Source: Isoptericola croceus (GTDB taxonomy: Bacteria > Actinomycetota > Actinomycetes > Actinomycetales > Cellulomonadaceae). From it: DNA of 64,000 nt. Position numbers and translations under genes: made by a program. The notes beneath the pieces were generated by a model, which saw nothing but the letters and a program-made list of their open reading frames with translations, was not told the DNA's origin and did no database searches. Every line of letters starts with the position of its first letter. Positions within the stretch are counted from its first letter, which is position 1. Of this stretch, positions 16,714-25,072 are shown piece by piece. The stretch spans positions 186,001-250,000 of the forward strand of contig NZ_JARLLG010000004.1 of the NCBI RefSeq assembly GCF_029382255.1. Reading direction: 5' to 3'.

Positions 16714-18507
16714 TCAGCTCGCCCGCAGGTAGTGGGCGTTGCGGCCCGTGGTGTCGCCGCGGGCCAGGAGCCCATCGCCGACGAGTCGGTCGAGTACCCC
16801 GCGCGCGCCGGCGGTTGTCAGCCCGGTGAGCACGCCGTAGTCGCCGGAGGTGATGCGGTCGTGGGAGCTGAGCCAAGCCTCGACGACGGCGGGGGTGTCC
16901 TGGGGGTGGGGGCTGTCGTACCACAGGACACGCCGACGGCGGAGCAGGTCTCGGTCGTTCTTGGTGTAGAGCAGGGTCCGACGCGTGGTCCGCGAGAGTA
17001 GCCAGGCGTCCTTGTGGGGAATGATCAATGGCTGCTCGTCGATCACGCAGCGGTGAGTGGTCTCCAGCGCCTCCTGGGCCTCGGGGTGCGTGCGTTGCAG
17101 CACAGCCGCGATCTGCCTGGCGGTGGTGAAGGGCTGGTGCAGCAGGGTGTAGACGACGAGGGCGACCTGGACGTCACGCTGCCGGGCGACGGGCTGGATT
17201 CGAGAGGTCAGTCGCAGCACGGGGATGACGGGGGCTCCGCCGACCAATCGCGTCCGCACTCGCGGGCCCGACTCTTCAATCACGAGTGGCGGGTGGTGGC
17301 CGAGGGTGACCAGCTCACGGTACATGCGGTCCACGCCGATGCCCTGCTTGTCGACGAGACCGAGCGCGCGGACGGCGTCGGCGAGAGCAGGAGAGCGGCT
17401 GAAGCGTTGGGTGAGCAGGTTGTTGGCGGAAACGCCGCCGACGAAGCCGCCGGGCGAGACCACGGTCAGTGACGAGTCCTCGTCGACCCAGGTGACGGTC
17501 GTGGGTTCGTGGAGGTTCCAGTCTCGGTGGACGACGCCGTTGAGGACCGCTTCGCGGGCGGATCGCATCGGGAGCTTGCGCAGCGAACGTTCGGCGAACT
17601 GGCCGGAGATGGTGACGAGGTCGTTGGCGGCTTCGAGCAGCGTCTCGACTCGCTGAAGCTGCTCAAGCAGGCTCAGGCCGGCCTGGGCCTCGTCGCGGGC
17701 GAGGATGTCGCCACCTTCGACGTCGAGCCTGGTCCACGTCAGCCATGGCCGAGGTGCGGGACAGAGCAGGAGTGCGCCGGCCTGGGTGAGGTGCCCGTCG
17801 ACCGCCAACACCCCGAGTCGTCGCAGCAGGTCCGACGTCGAAGCGCTGGCGAGACCGTCGTCGGAGGTGTCGCGTCTGCGGAGGTACTCGCGTGCGACGG
17901 CGATCGCGCCGGCGCTGACGGAACTCGCGTCCATGCCGCTGGGGCGAGACATCGCGTCCCAACCGGCGCGGCCCTGGCGGTGGGTCCACCACTCGCCACG
18001 GTCGACTGGCACCGACGCTGCGCCGACCCGCCAGCGGAGCTTGTTGCCGGTGTCCTCGACGGGCTCCCTGGCCTCGGCGACGTAGATCACCAAGAGACGG
18101 ATACCCCGTTCGACGACGACCTCGATGTCCGGTGCGACGTCGACGCGCCGGTAGATCTGATGGCGTAGCCACTCGGGGTCGAGGTCGGAGCCCAGCAGGT
18201 CGCCGCTGCGATTCTCGACACCGACGACGAGCGCCCCACCGCCTGGGGTGTTGGACATCGCGGCGACCTCGTCGGCGAGCTGATCGGCGGCCTTCGTGTT
18301 CTCTGGCGACGCGGGGAGCAGAACGCCGCCGGCGCCGCGACGTCCGGCTTCCTCCTTGAAGTCCACGCGCTGGCGCTCGACATCGTCCGGCAGGACACCG
18401 GAGCGTAGCGTTGCCAGGCACGAGTGGACGGCCTCGCGCGTCCGGGCGCGATCTGCAAGCAGCTCGGTGCCAGGCTGAAAGGAAGAGGAAGCGCCCACCT
18501 GCATCAT
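16714..18507 (-). CDS. Schlafen/AlbA_2-domain ATP-binding protein, putative regulator or defence protein
   Basis: About 597 residues. The N-terminal part has an AlbA_2/Schlafen-like domain (VDFKEEAGRRG, LADEVAAMSNTPGGGALVVG). The middle has the HATPase_c_4-like segment SAREAVLNGVVHRDW, and C-terminal winged-helix segments follow. This architecture is common in island- and defence-associated proteins, most of unknown function. I start at one of the ATGs near 18507/18504 because the longer frame from 18543 would place a palindromic operator inside the coding region. It is the only intact gene between att copies 2 and 3. Confidence 0.75.
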   Translation of the reverse strand: MMQVGASSSFQPGTELLADRARTREAVHSCLATLRSGVLPDDVERQRVDFKEEAGRRGAGGVLLPASPENTKAADQLADEVAAMSNTPGGGALVVGVENRSGDLLGSDLDPEWLRHQIYRRVDVAPDIEVVVERGIRLLVIYVAEAREPVEDTGNKLRWRVGAASVPVDRGEWWTHRQGRAGWDAMSRPSGMDASSVSAGAIAVAREYLRRRDTSDDGLASASTSDLLRRLGVLAVDGHLTQAGALLLCPAPRPWLTWTRLDVEGGDILARDEAQAGLSLLEQLQRVETLLEAANDLVTISGQFAERSLRKLPMRSAREAVLNGVVHRDWNLHEPTTVTWVDEDSSLTVVSPGGFVGGVSANNLLTQRFSRSPALADAVRALGLVDKQGIGVDRMYRELVTLGHHPPLVIEESGPRVRTRLVGGAPVIPVLRLTSRIQPVARQRDVQVALVVYTLLHQPFTTARQIAAVLQRTHPEAQEALETTHRCVIDEQPLIIPHKDAWLLSRTTRRTLLYTKNDRDLLRRRRVLWYDSPHPQDTPAVVEAWLSSHDRITSGDYGVLTGLTTAGARGVLDRLVGDGLLARGDTTGRNAHYLRAS

Positions 18508-18514
18508 GGGTTGC

Positions 18515-18534
18515 ACTTTAGCAGAGTAGCTAAA
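18515..18534 (-). promoter_or_regulatory. Palindromic operator with leaderless-type -10
   Basis: TTTAGC-AGAGTA-GCTAAA (18517-18534) is a perfect 6-bp inverted repeat. On the minus strand TAAAGT (18520-18515) ends 7 nt before the ATG at 18507, the spacing of a -10 element for a leaderless mRNA. No Shine-Dalgarno is visible. The overlap of -10 and palindrome suggests repression, possibly autoregulation. Confidence 0.45.
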
Positions 18535-18543
18535 CAGAAACAC

Positions 18544-18891
18544 CTAGGGTGTGCTGCCGTGATCTCGTGCGCTTCACCGTCGCGGAGCAGACTCCCTGCT
18601 CGACGAACGACCGCGAGGGCATGCCGCCTCCGAGGCGGCGCAACGCGGGTTGCCGCTACACCACCCCGGATCTGGACGTCACCATGCGGACCGTCGTGCG
18701 ACCCCGGGGTCCGGACAGCCCTTCGACTGCTACGTCGTCAGGGTCTCGGTCCGTTCGGCCGCCTCGACCTGCACGCCGAGCAGGCCCGACAGCACGTCAC
18801 AGCGGGAACACGGATCGGTGATGGTGGGCGCGCCAGCGCACCCCGTAGCGTCGCATGAACCCACGGAGTGGGGCGATTCTCTCGGGCGTAG
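18544..18891. other. Non-coding stretch, nothing recognised
   Basis: About 350 bp upstream of the AlbA_2 gene. The open frames here have no family resemblance and no Shine-Dalgarno; I see no gene, RNA or repeat other than the arm motif that follows. Confidence 0.4.
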
Positions 18892-18910
18892 TGCAGCAGT
18901 TGGTGCAGCA
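18892..18910. repeat. 19-bp arm-type motif, left of the intact tRNA-Pro att
   Basis: GCAGCAGTTGGTGCAGCAA, the fifth copy. No partner exists to the right of the tRNA, which is what is expected if that side is original chromosome. Confidence 0.5.
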
Positions 18911-19065
18911 ATGGCAGTCCGCGACGTCAACGGCAGAGCGGTAGGGCACGCTTCCCCCGCGTTTCTGCCGGTCAGAGGGCCGTGCGGCGAGTCGGCCGAC
19001 AGTCGCTGGCTACGCGACTTCTTCGGTGCATCCGTAGACCAGCGACGATGCAGAACCCCGCATGA

Positions 19066-19113
19066 CGAAAGGCCCTCCGACCGTAGCGTTTCCGCTGGTC
19101 AGAGGGCCTTTCG
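19066..19113 (-). terminator. tRNA-Pro terminator hairpin
   Basis: On the minus strand CGAAAGGCCCTC (19113-19102) pairs perfectly with GAGGGCCTTTCG-type sequence at 19077-19066. Inside are GACC/GGTC and AGCG/CGCT pairings capped by GAAA. It begins 3 nt after the encoded CCA. The hairpin is part of the 95-bp repeat found at 3799 and 16505. Confidence 0.7.
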
Positions 19114-19114
19114 G

Positions 19115-19192
<78 letters not shown>

Positions 19193-19281
19193 AAGGACTG
19201 CGCCCGCAGCACAAGACATGTCCGTGTGCGGAAGCCTGCTCAGAATAGCCGACGATCGCCCCGGAACGAAAACCGGATCTG

Positions 19282-20106
19282 CTACCCCGCGGTGAAGGTG
19301 ATCAAGGTCGCCTCCGGGCGGCACGCGAACCGCACCGGCGCGTACGGCGAGGTACCGGCCCCGGCCGATACGTGCAGCCACGCGGAGTCCTCGCCGTCGA
19401 CGGAGTCTGGACGGGCACCCGGCCAGCCGTGCAGACCCTTGGCCCGCCTGCGGTCGATGTCGCAGTTCGTGACGAGCGCCCCGTAGAACGGTACGCAGAG
19501 CTGGCCGCCGTGCGTGTGCCCGGCGATGATCGCGTCCGCGCCGTCGGCGTGCATCTGGTCGAGCACGCGGGTGTACGGGGCGTGGGTGACGCCGAGCCGG
19601 AGCAGCGCGCCGTCGTCGGGCTGCGGCGCTGGGAACTCGTCGAGGCCGAGGTGAGGGTCGTCGACGCCGGCGAACGCGATGCGGCGTCCGTCGACGACGA
19701 CGGCGTCGCGCCGGTTCGTCAGGTCGGCCCAGCCGGCGCTCGTCATGGCTGCGGCGAGCTCGGCGGCGGGGAGGTTCGGTGTGCTGGTCGTGCGGGGGCC
19801 GGACCTCGTCCACAGGTAGCGGGCGGGGTTCTTCGGCTTCGGCGCGTAGTAGTCGTTCGACCCCATGACGAAGGCCCCGGGAGCCTGTTCGAGCAGCGGC
19901 TCGAGGGCGTGGAGCAGCGGGCCGAGGGCCTCGCGGTGCGCGAGGTTGTCGCCGGTGTCGATCACCAGGTCCGGCTCGAGCTCGGCCAGCGAGCGCACCC
20001 AGGCGATCTTGCGGTGCTGCGTCGGGGTCAGATGCAGGTCGGAGACGTGCAGCACCCGCAGGTCGCGCTCACCCAGCGGCAGCGCCGGGACGGTGACGTG
20101 CCGCAC
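19282..20106 (-). CDS. Membrane-anchored metallophosphoesterase
   Basis: At least 274 residues of a calcineurin-like phosphoesterase. Metal-site motifs are HVSDLHL, DTGDN, GSND (the GNHD position, with Ser) and AGHTHGGQ. The given start is a GTG at 20106, but the frame continues upstream to about 20188 with LSARGLLGGL and AAVTAAGLAYAHLE, the hydrophobic anchor normal for this actinobacterial family, without any ATG/GTG/TTG. The true start may therefore be a CTG at the end of the upstream gene. It follows the penicillin-binding protein gene directly and is probably co-transcribed with it. Confidence 0.88.
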   Translation of the reverse strand: MRHVTVPALPLGERDLRVLHVSDLHLTPTQHRKIAWVRSLAELEPDLVIDTGDNLAHREALGPLLHALEPLLEQAPGAFVMGSNDYYAPKPKNPARYLWTRSGPRTTSTPNLPAAELAAAMTSAGWADLTNRRDAVVVDGRRIAFAGVDDPHLGLDEFPAPQPDDGALLRLGVTHAPYTRVLDQMHADGADAIIAGHTHGGQLCVPFYGALVTNCDIDRRRAKGLHGWPGARPDSVDGEDSAWLHVSAGAGTSPYAPVRFACRPEATLITFTAG

Positions 20107-20189
20107 GGTGAAGAGCTTGGTCTCCAGGTGGGCGTAGGCGAGTCCGGCTGCCGTGACGGCCGCGAGCCCGCCGAGCAGCCCGCGGGCGC

Positions 20190-22514
20190 TCAGTCGTCGC
20201 CCCCGCCGCCGTCGTTGCCGCCACCGCCACCGCCACCGTTGTCGTTGCCGCCACCGCCACCGTTGCCGCCACCGGCGCCCCTGTCGTCCGACGATCTCGA
20301 GGAGTCGTCATCACCGCCGGAAGGCGACGGGTTGGAGGGGGCCGGCGGGCGGCCGATCAGGCTCTGGTCCGGAGCGCCGAACTTCTGGACGGGCATGCCC
20401 TCGACGGCCACGTCCATGTACTCCTTCCAGACGGGAGCTGCAATCGTGGACCCGTAGAGGATCCGGTGGAACTGGCCGTTCACCGTGATGCCCCTGGTGT
20501 GGTTCGCGGTGTTCGACTCGACCGATCCGACCCAGACGACGGTGGACAGGTCGGGGGTGTAGCCGGAGAACCACGACTGCGCGGAACCCTGTGAGGTGCC
20601 CGTCTTCCCAGCAGCGGCCCGGCCGTCGGTCAGCCCGCGGAGGTGTCGGGCGGTGCCGTCGGTGAACACCTTCTCCAAGGCGTAGGTCACGGTGTTGGCG
20701 ACGTTGCTCGGCAGCGCCTTCTTGTTGCACTCGGAGCCGGGCACGTCGTACTCCATGCCGTCGGGCCCGGTGACCTCCGTGATCGCGACCGGCGTGCAGA
20801 ACGTGCCGCCTGAGGCGAAGGTCGCGTACGTCGCGGCCATGTTCAACGGCGACGATTCCTGCGTGCCGAGCACCATCGGTGCCTTGATGTCGATGTCAGT
20901 CTTCTTGACTTTGCCGGTGTTGAGCGGCCCGTGACCGCTCAGGCTGGTGGGGCGGTACCCCATCTTCCACGCGGTGTCGCGGAGATCGCAGAGGTTCATC
21001 TGCGAGCCCATGGAGGCGTACGCCGTGTTGACCGACTCGTAGGTGGCCTGGAGCACGCTGATCTGTCCGGACAGCTTGCCCTCGGCGTTGCGTGGAGGCC
21101 ATACGTCAGTACCCAGGCTGCCGACACACGGCGTGTTGAAGTTGCCCACGACGTACGAGGTCTCGCTGGCGTTCACACGGTCGTTGAGGGTGCGCCCGCT
21201 GCGCAGCCACTCCGCCAGCACGATGGGCTTGAAGTTCGATCCTGTCTGGAATCCGCCGGAGGCGCCGTGGACGTAGTCGGCGTTGTAGTTCACCGTCGTC
21301 GCGCGCGACTTCTCGGAGGCAGCGGTTCCGCTGTAGGGCACGTTCTGCGCCATCGCGAGGATCTGTCCGGTGCCTGGCTCGACCGTGACGATCGACGCCT
21401 CGAGGTGGGAGTCGGGATCCTTCGGGGGGACGGCATCCTGGAGCGACTTGTGCGCCTGTCGCTGCATCTTCATGTTGAGCGTGGTGTGGATCTCCAGCCC
21501 GCCGCGGTAGAGCAGCGTCTGCCTGTCTGCCCGGGTCTCGCCGTACGTCGGGTCGAGGAGGATCTCCTTGATGACGTAGTCGCAGAAGAACGCCGCCCCC
21601 TTGGCGGACTGGCAGCCGGCCGAGACCGGTGTCACGTCCAGCATGTCCTCGAGGGGGGTGCCGAGGGCCTCGTCGCGCTCGTCGGTGGTGATGTAGCCGA
21701 GCTGCCACATCTTGCTGATCACCGCGTTGCGGCGCTTCTCGGACTCCTCGAGGTTGCGGGTGGGGTCGAACAGGCCCGGCGCTTTGGTGACCCCGGCGAT
21801 GGTGGCGGCCTCGGCGACGTTCAGGTCGGAGGCCGACTTGTCGAAGTAGTACCGGGCGGCGGTCTCGACGCCGTAGATCTGGTTGGAGCCGTACTGCGCC
21901 ACGTTGAGGTAGCCCTGGAGGAGCTCGTCCTTGGACATCTTCTTCTCGAGGGCGATGGCCATCTTGGCCTCGCGCAGCTTGCGGTTGAGGGTGTCCTCGT
22001 GCGCGTCGATCACCGCGAACGGGTCGTCCTCCTGCAGCGCCGCCTCGATGAGCATGTTCTTGACGTACTGCTGGGTGATCGTGGAAGCGCCCTGCGTTGC
22101 CGCGCCCCCGGCGTTGTTCAACGCGGCTCGGGTGATGCCGCGCGCGTCGACACCGTGGTGCTCGTAGAAGCGCTCGTCCTCGATCGCGATCGCCGCGTGC
22201 TGCATGTTCTCGGAGATCTCGTCCAGCGGCACCACGATGCGGTTCTGGTAGTAGAACGTCGCGAGCAGCCTGCCGTTGTCCGCGTAGATGCGGGACTGCT
22301 GCGACAGCGGCTGCGGCTCGAGCTCGGCGGGGAAGTCGTCGTACATCGCGACGGTGCTGTCGGCTGCGGCGTTGGCGCCGGCGACCGCCGGGATGACGAA
22401 CCCTGCGGCCAGCACCCCGCCGGTGCCGGCAGCCAGCAGGAATGCGAGCAGCAGAGCGACCATCTGGGTCGCGGGGATGGTGCGCGTGATGCGGCGCGGC
22501 TCAGGATTCGCCAT
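20190..22514 (-). CDS. Class A penicillin-binding protein (GT51 glycosyltransferase plus transpeptidase)
   Basis: About 774 residues. One N-terminal membrane anchor (VALLLAFLLAAGTGGVLAAG) is followed by the GT51 domain with EDERFYEHHGVD and GASTITQQYVKN. The transpeptidase domain follows with Ser-Asn-Phe-Lys in TGSNFKP, SVN and the KTGTS box. It polymerises and cross-links peptidoglycan at the outer face of the membrane. The C terminus is a disordered Ser/Asp then Gly/Asn/Asp-rich tail of about 60 residues. The start is the ATG at 22514; the GTG two codons upstream is an alternative. Confidence 0.95.
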   Translation of the reverse strand: MANPEPRRITRTIPATQMVALLLAFLLAAGTGGVLAAGFVIPAVAGANAAADSTVAMYDDFPAELEPQPLSQQSRIYADNGRLLATFYYQNRIVVPLDEISENMQHAAIAIEDERFYEHHGVDARGITRAALNNAGGAATQGASTITQQYVKNMLIEAALQEDDPFAVIDAHEDTLNRKLREAKMAIALEKKMSKDELLQGYLNVAQYGSNQIYGVETAARYYFDKSASDLNVAEAATIAGVTKAPGLFDPTRNLEESEKRRNAVISKMWQLGYITTDERDEALGTPLEDMLDVTPVSAGCQSAKGAAFFCDYVIKEILLDPTYGETRADRQTLLYRGGLEIHTTLNMKMQRQAHKSLQDAVPPKDPDSHLEASIVTVEPGTGQILAMAQNVPYSGTAASEKSRATTVNYNADYVHGASGGFQTGSNFKPIVLAEWLRSGRTLNDRVNASETSYVVGNFNTPCVGSLGTDVWPPRNAEGKLSGQISVLQATYESVNTAYASMGSQMNLCDLRDTAWKMGYRPTSLSGHGPLNTGKVKKTDIDIKAPMVLGTQESSPLNMAATYATFASGGTFCTPVAITEVTGPDGMEYDVPGSECNKKALPSNVANTVTYALEKVFTDGTARHLRGLTDGRAAAGKTGTSQGSAQSWFSGYTPDLSTVVWVGSVESNTANHTRGITVNGQFHRILYGSTIAAPVWKEYMDVAVEGMPVQKFGAPDQSLIGRPPAPSNPSPSGGDDDSSRSSDDRGAGGGNGGGGGNDNGGGGGGGNDGGGGDD
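20197..20276 (-). repeat. Low-complexity Gly/Asn/Asp-coding repeats in the PBP tail
   Basis: Imperfect tandem GGCGGT/GGCAAC-type codons encode runs of Gly broken by Asn-Asp. They form the C-terminal tail of the penicillin-binding protein. Such stretches vary in length between strains. Confidence 0.6.
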
Positions 22515-22656
22515 GCCCACAGCCTAGAGGGTCGAGGCGCAGCGGCTCGTCGATGCGGGGAGTGCGCCTGTGCAGGTCCTGTGGAGCGCTCGTCGGTGCC
22601 CCATGACGGCGACGTCGAGGGCGACCACGACCGTGCGGTCGGGCTACGATCGCCGC

Positions 22657-22818
22657 ATGGCTACCACGTGGGAATACGCGACCATCCCCCTCCTCATCCA
22701 CAACACCAAGGCGATCCTGGACCAGTGGGGGGCGGACGGCTGGGAGCTCGTCCAGGTCGTTCCCGGCCCCGACGGAACCGGACTGGTCGCCTACCTCAAG
22801 CGGCCCTCGGGGGAGTGA
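22657..22818 (+). CDS. DUF4177-type small protein
   Basis: 53 residues: MATTWEYATIPLLIH, ILDQWGADGWELVQVV and LVAYLKRP. The WEYxTxPL and GxDGWELVQV pattern matches the DUF4177 family, small beta-rich proteins of unknown function. It is commonly found beside penicillin-binding protein and RidA genes in actinobacteria, as here. The stop overlaps the RidA start as GTGA, so the two are co-translated. Divergent from the penicillin-binding protein gene. Confidence 0.85.
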   Translation: MATTWEYATIPLLIHNTKAILDQWGADGWELVQVVPGPDGTGLVAYLKRPSGE

Positions 22819-23288
22819 GCGTGAGCGTCGAGGCCCGTCTCGCCGAGCTCGGCATCACGTTGCCCGAGGTCGCAGCACCGGTCGCGGCGTACCAGCCGGC
22901 CGTGCGCTCGGGGAACCACGTCTACACGGCCGGGCAGCTCCCCTTCGTCGACGGCGCCCTGCCCGTCACGGGCAAGGTCGGCGACGGCGAGGGGCTCGTC
23001 GACCCGGCCATGGCAGCGGAGCTGGCGCGCACGTGTGCGCTGAATGCGCTCGCCGCCGTGCGATCCGTCGCCGGAACCCTCGACGGCGTCCGGATCGTCA
23101 AGGTCACCGGCTTCGTCGCGAGCGACCCGGCGTTCACCGGGCAGCCCGCCGTCCTCAACGGTGCCTCGACCGTGCTGGGCGAGATCTTCGGCGACGTGGG
23201 CACCCACGCCCGTTCCGCCGTCGGCGTCGCGGTGCTGCCGCTGGACTCCCCCGTCGAGGTCGAGCTGATCGCGGAGCTCATCGCCTGA
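22815..23288 (+). CDS. RidA/YjgF-family enamine/imine deaminase-like protein
   Basis: 157 residues. YTAGQLPFVDG and ARTCALNALAAVRSVAGTLDG, with FVASDPAFTGQP and THARSAVGVAVLP, follow the RidA pattern including the conserved Arg near the C terminus. RidA proteins hydrolyse reactive 2-aminoacrylate-type intermediates; this actinobacterial subgroup is longer at the N terminus and less well characterised. Start is one of two GTGs (22815 or 22821). It is second in a two-gene operon with the DUF4177 protein. Confidence 0.9.
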   Translation: MSVSVEARLAELGITLPEVAAPVAAYQPAVRSGNHVYTAGQLPFVDGALPVTGKVGDGEGLVDPAMAAELARTCALNALAAVRSVAGTLDGVRIVKVTGFVASDPAFTGQPAVLNGASTVLGEIFGDVGTHARSAVGVAVLPLDSPVEVELIAELIA

Positions 23289-23362
23289 CGGACGGCTACC
23301 ACCGCCCGCTCTGCCACCTCGCGTCGCGTGTGCTCACCGCAGGCGACGAGGCCCTGCTCGTC

Positions 23363-24040
23363 TCAGCGAGCCCGGCGCTCCAGGCGGTCCAGGTCGAGCA
23401 GGACGACGGCACGACCCTCGCGGCGCACCCAGCCGCGGGTGGCGAAGTCGGCCAGCGCCTTGTTGACGGTCTCGCGTGACGCGCCGACGAGCTGGGCCAG
23501 CTCCTCCTGCGTGAGGTCGTGCGCGACGCGGACGCCCTCGTCGTTGGGCTCGCCGAAGCGGTTGGACAGGTCGAGCAGGGCCTTGGCCACGCGGCCGGGC
23601 ACGTCGGAGAAGACGAGGTCCGCGAGCGTCTCGTTGGTGCGACGCAGACGGCGGGCGAGCGCGCCGAGCAGGGTCGTCGCGACGTTGGGGTGCGCGGCGA
23701 TCCACTGGACCAGGGCCTGGTGGCGCAGCTCGTAGCAGAGCGCGTCAGAGACCGAGGACGCCGTCGCAGTGCGGGGGCCGGGGTCGAACAGGGACAACTC
23801 ACCGAACATCTCGCCCGGTCCCAGGATCGACAGCAGGTTCTCGCGGCCGTCACTGGAGCGGCGGCCGAGCTTGATCTTGCCCTGCGCGATCACGTAGAGG
23901 CGGTCGCCCGGCTCTCCTTCGCGGAACAGGACGTCTCCGCGGGTCAGCTCCACGGGGACCATGGACTCGAAGAGCGCCTTCGACTCTTCGCTGTCCATGT
24001 CCGCGAAGAGGGGGGCGGAGAGCACGACGGTGTCGTCCAC
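23363..24040 (-). CDS. Crp/Fnr-family transcriptional regulator
   Basis: About 225 residues. I start at the GTG at 24040 because GAGGA lies 5 nt upstream and the protein then begins [15 protein letters not shown], as in close Crp relatives. Residues 5-115 are a cyclic nucleotide-binding domain ([36 protein letters not shown], including the Glu and Arg of the phosphate-binding cassette). Residues 150-225 hold the HTH ([20 protein letters not shown]). It is most like GlxR/Crp of actinobacteria, a global regulator. Divergent from the endonuclease III gene. Confidence 0.92.
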   Translation of the reverse strand: MDDTVVLSAPLFADMDSEESKALFESMVPVELTRGDVLFREGEPGDRLYVIAQGKIKLGRRSSDGRENLLSILGPGEMFGELSLFDPGPRTATASSVSDALCYELRHQALVQWIAAHPNVATTLLGALARRLRRTNETLADLVFSDVPGRVAKALLDLSNRFGEPNDEGVRVAHDLTQEELAQLVGASRETVNKALADFATRGWVRREGRAVVLLDLDRLERRAR

Positions 24041-24239
24041 AGGAATCCTCACGTTCTCAGGTGTCGTCCGCGCGGGACGGGGCGGTCTCACAATGTGTTC
24101 CAGGTCTCAGTGTGCCTCACCCAGGGTCTTCGTGCCTGGAAGGTCTGCCTCAGCTGGCTCCTGGCGAACGAACGGGCAGCCGCTGCGGTTCCGGCGGAGG
24201 AGCGCGGCGGTTGTCGGAGGTGGCCGATACGCTGCCGAG

Positions 24240-24971
24240 GTGACCGTCGAGAAGCCACCGCAGCCTACCCCGACGGGTGAGTCGCCCCTGGCACTTGTCC
24301 GTCGCGCCCGGCGGGTCGACCGCGTGCTTGCCGCGACCTACCCCGACGCGCGTGCCGAGCTCGACTTCACGACGCCGCTCGAGCTGCTGGTCGCCACGGT
24401 GCTCTCCGCGCAGACGACGGACGTGCGGGTCAACGCGACGACGCCGGTCCTGTTCGCCCGGTACCCCGACGCCGCCGCGCTCGCCGGGGCCGATCCCGCC
24501 CAGATGGAGGAGATCCTGCGGCCGCTGGGTTTCTACCGGGCCAAGACCCGCGCGGTGATCGGCCTCGGCCAGGCGCTCGTCGAGAGGTTCGACGGCGAGG
24601 TCCCGGCGCGGTTGCAGGATCTCGTCACCCTGCCCGGCGTGGGGCGCAAGACGGCGAACGTGGTGCTGGGCAACGCGTTCGGCATCCCGGGGATCACCGT
24701 GGACACGCACTTCGGGCGGCTCGCGCGGCGGTTGGGGTTCACGGAAGAGGAGGACCCGGTCAAGGTCGAGCACGCCGTCGGTGCGATCTTCCCGAAGAAG
24801 GACTGGACGATGCTCAGCCATCATCTGGTGTGGCACGGGCGGCGCGTCTGTCACGCCCGCCGCCCGGCGTGCGGCGCCTGCCCGGTGGCCCGGTGGTGCC
24901 CGTCGAACGGCACGGGGGAGACGGACCCGGTGGCGGCGGCGAAGCTGGTGCGCACCGGCGGCAGGGCCTGA
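24240..24971 (+). CDS. nth: Endonuclease III (DNA glycosylase/AP lyase)
   Basis: About 243 residues from the GTG at 24240. It removes oxidised pyrimidines and cleaves at AP sites. The helix-hairpin-helix [13 protein letters not shown] carries the catalytic Lys, and ITVDTHFGR carries the catalytic Asp. The Fe-S loop has Cys-x6-Cys-x2-Cys-x5-Cys ([17 protein letters not shown]). [14 protein letters not shown] is also typical. No in-frame start nearer the domain fits better. Adjacent to a Crp gene, a conserved actinobacterial arrangement. Confidence 0.95.
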   Translation: MTVEKPPQPTPTGESPLALVRRARRVDRVLAATYPDARAELDFTTPLELLVATVLSAQTTDVRVNATTPVLFARYPDAAALAGADPAQMEEILRPLGFYRAKTRAVIGLGQALVERFDGEVPARLQDLVTLPGVGRKTANVVLGNAFGIPGITVDTHFGRLARRLGFTEEEDPVKVEHAVGAIFPKKDWTMLSHHLVWHGRRVCHARRPACGACPVARWCPSNGTGETDPVAAAKLVRTGGRA

Positions 24972-25010
24972 GCCGCGGGAACGGGGCTTGTTCGTGGAGT
25001 CCCTCACGCG

Positions 25011-25068
25011 TCTGTCGCATAGAACGGCGCGTGTTTGTAGCGTAGGTCGTCACGAGTCTGTAGCGTAG
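25011..25068 (+). promoter_or_regulatory. Three 12-bp iterons at 23-bp period before the DUF4143 gene
   Basis: TCTGTCGCATAG (25011), TTTGTAGCGTAG (25034) and TCTGTAGCGTAG (25057) recur at exactly 23-bp steps; the last ends 5 bp before the ATG. TAGCGT in the last unit also fits a -10 for a near-leaderless transcript. Probably a regulatory site, inferred. Confidence 0.5.
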
Positions 25069-25072
25069 GCGG

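Noticed and set aside
24088-24120. A Crp/GlxR binding site in front of the Crp gene
   Set aside because: The sequence has CACAATGTG and repeated GTCTCA/TGTG but not the TGTGA-N6-TCACA arrangement, so autoregulation cannot be claimed.
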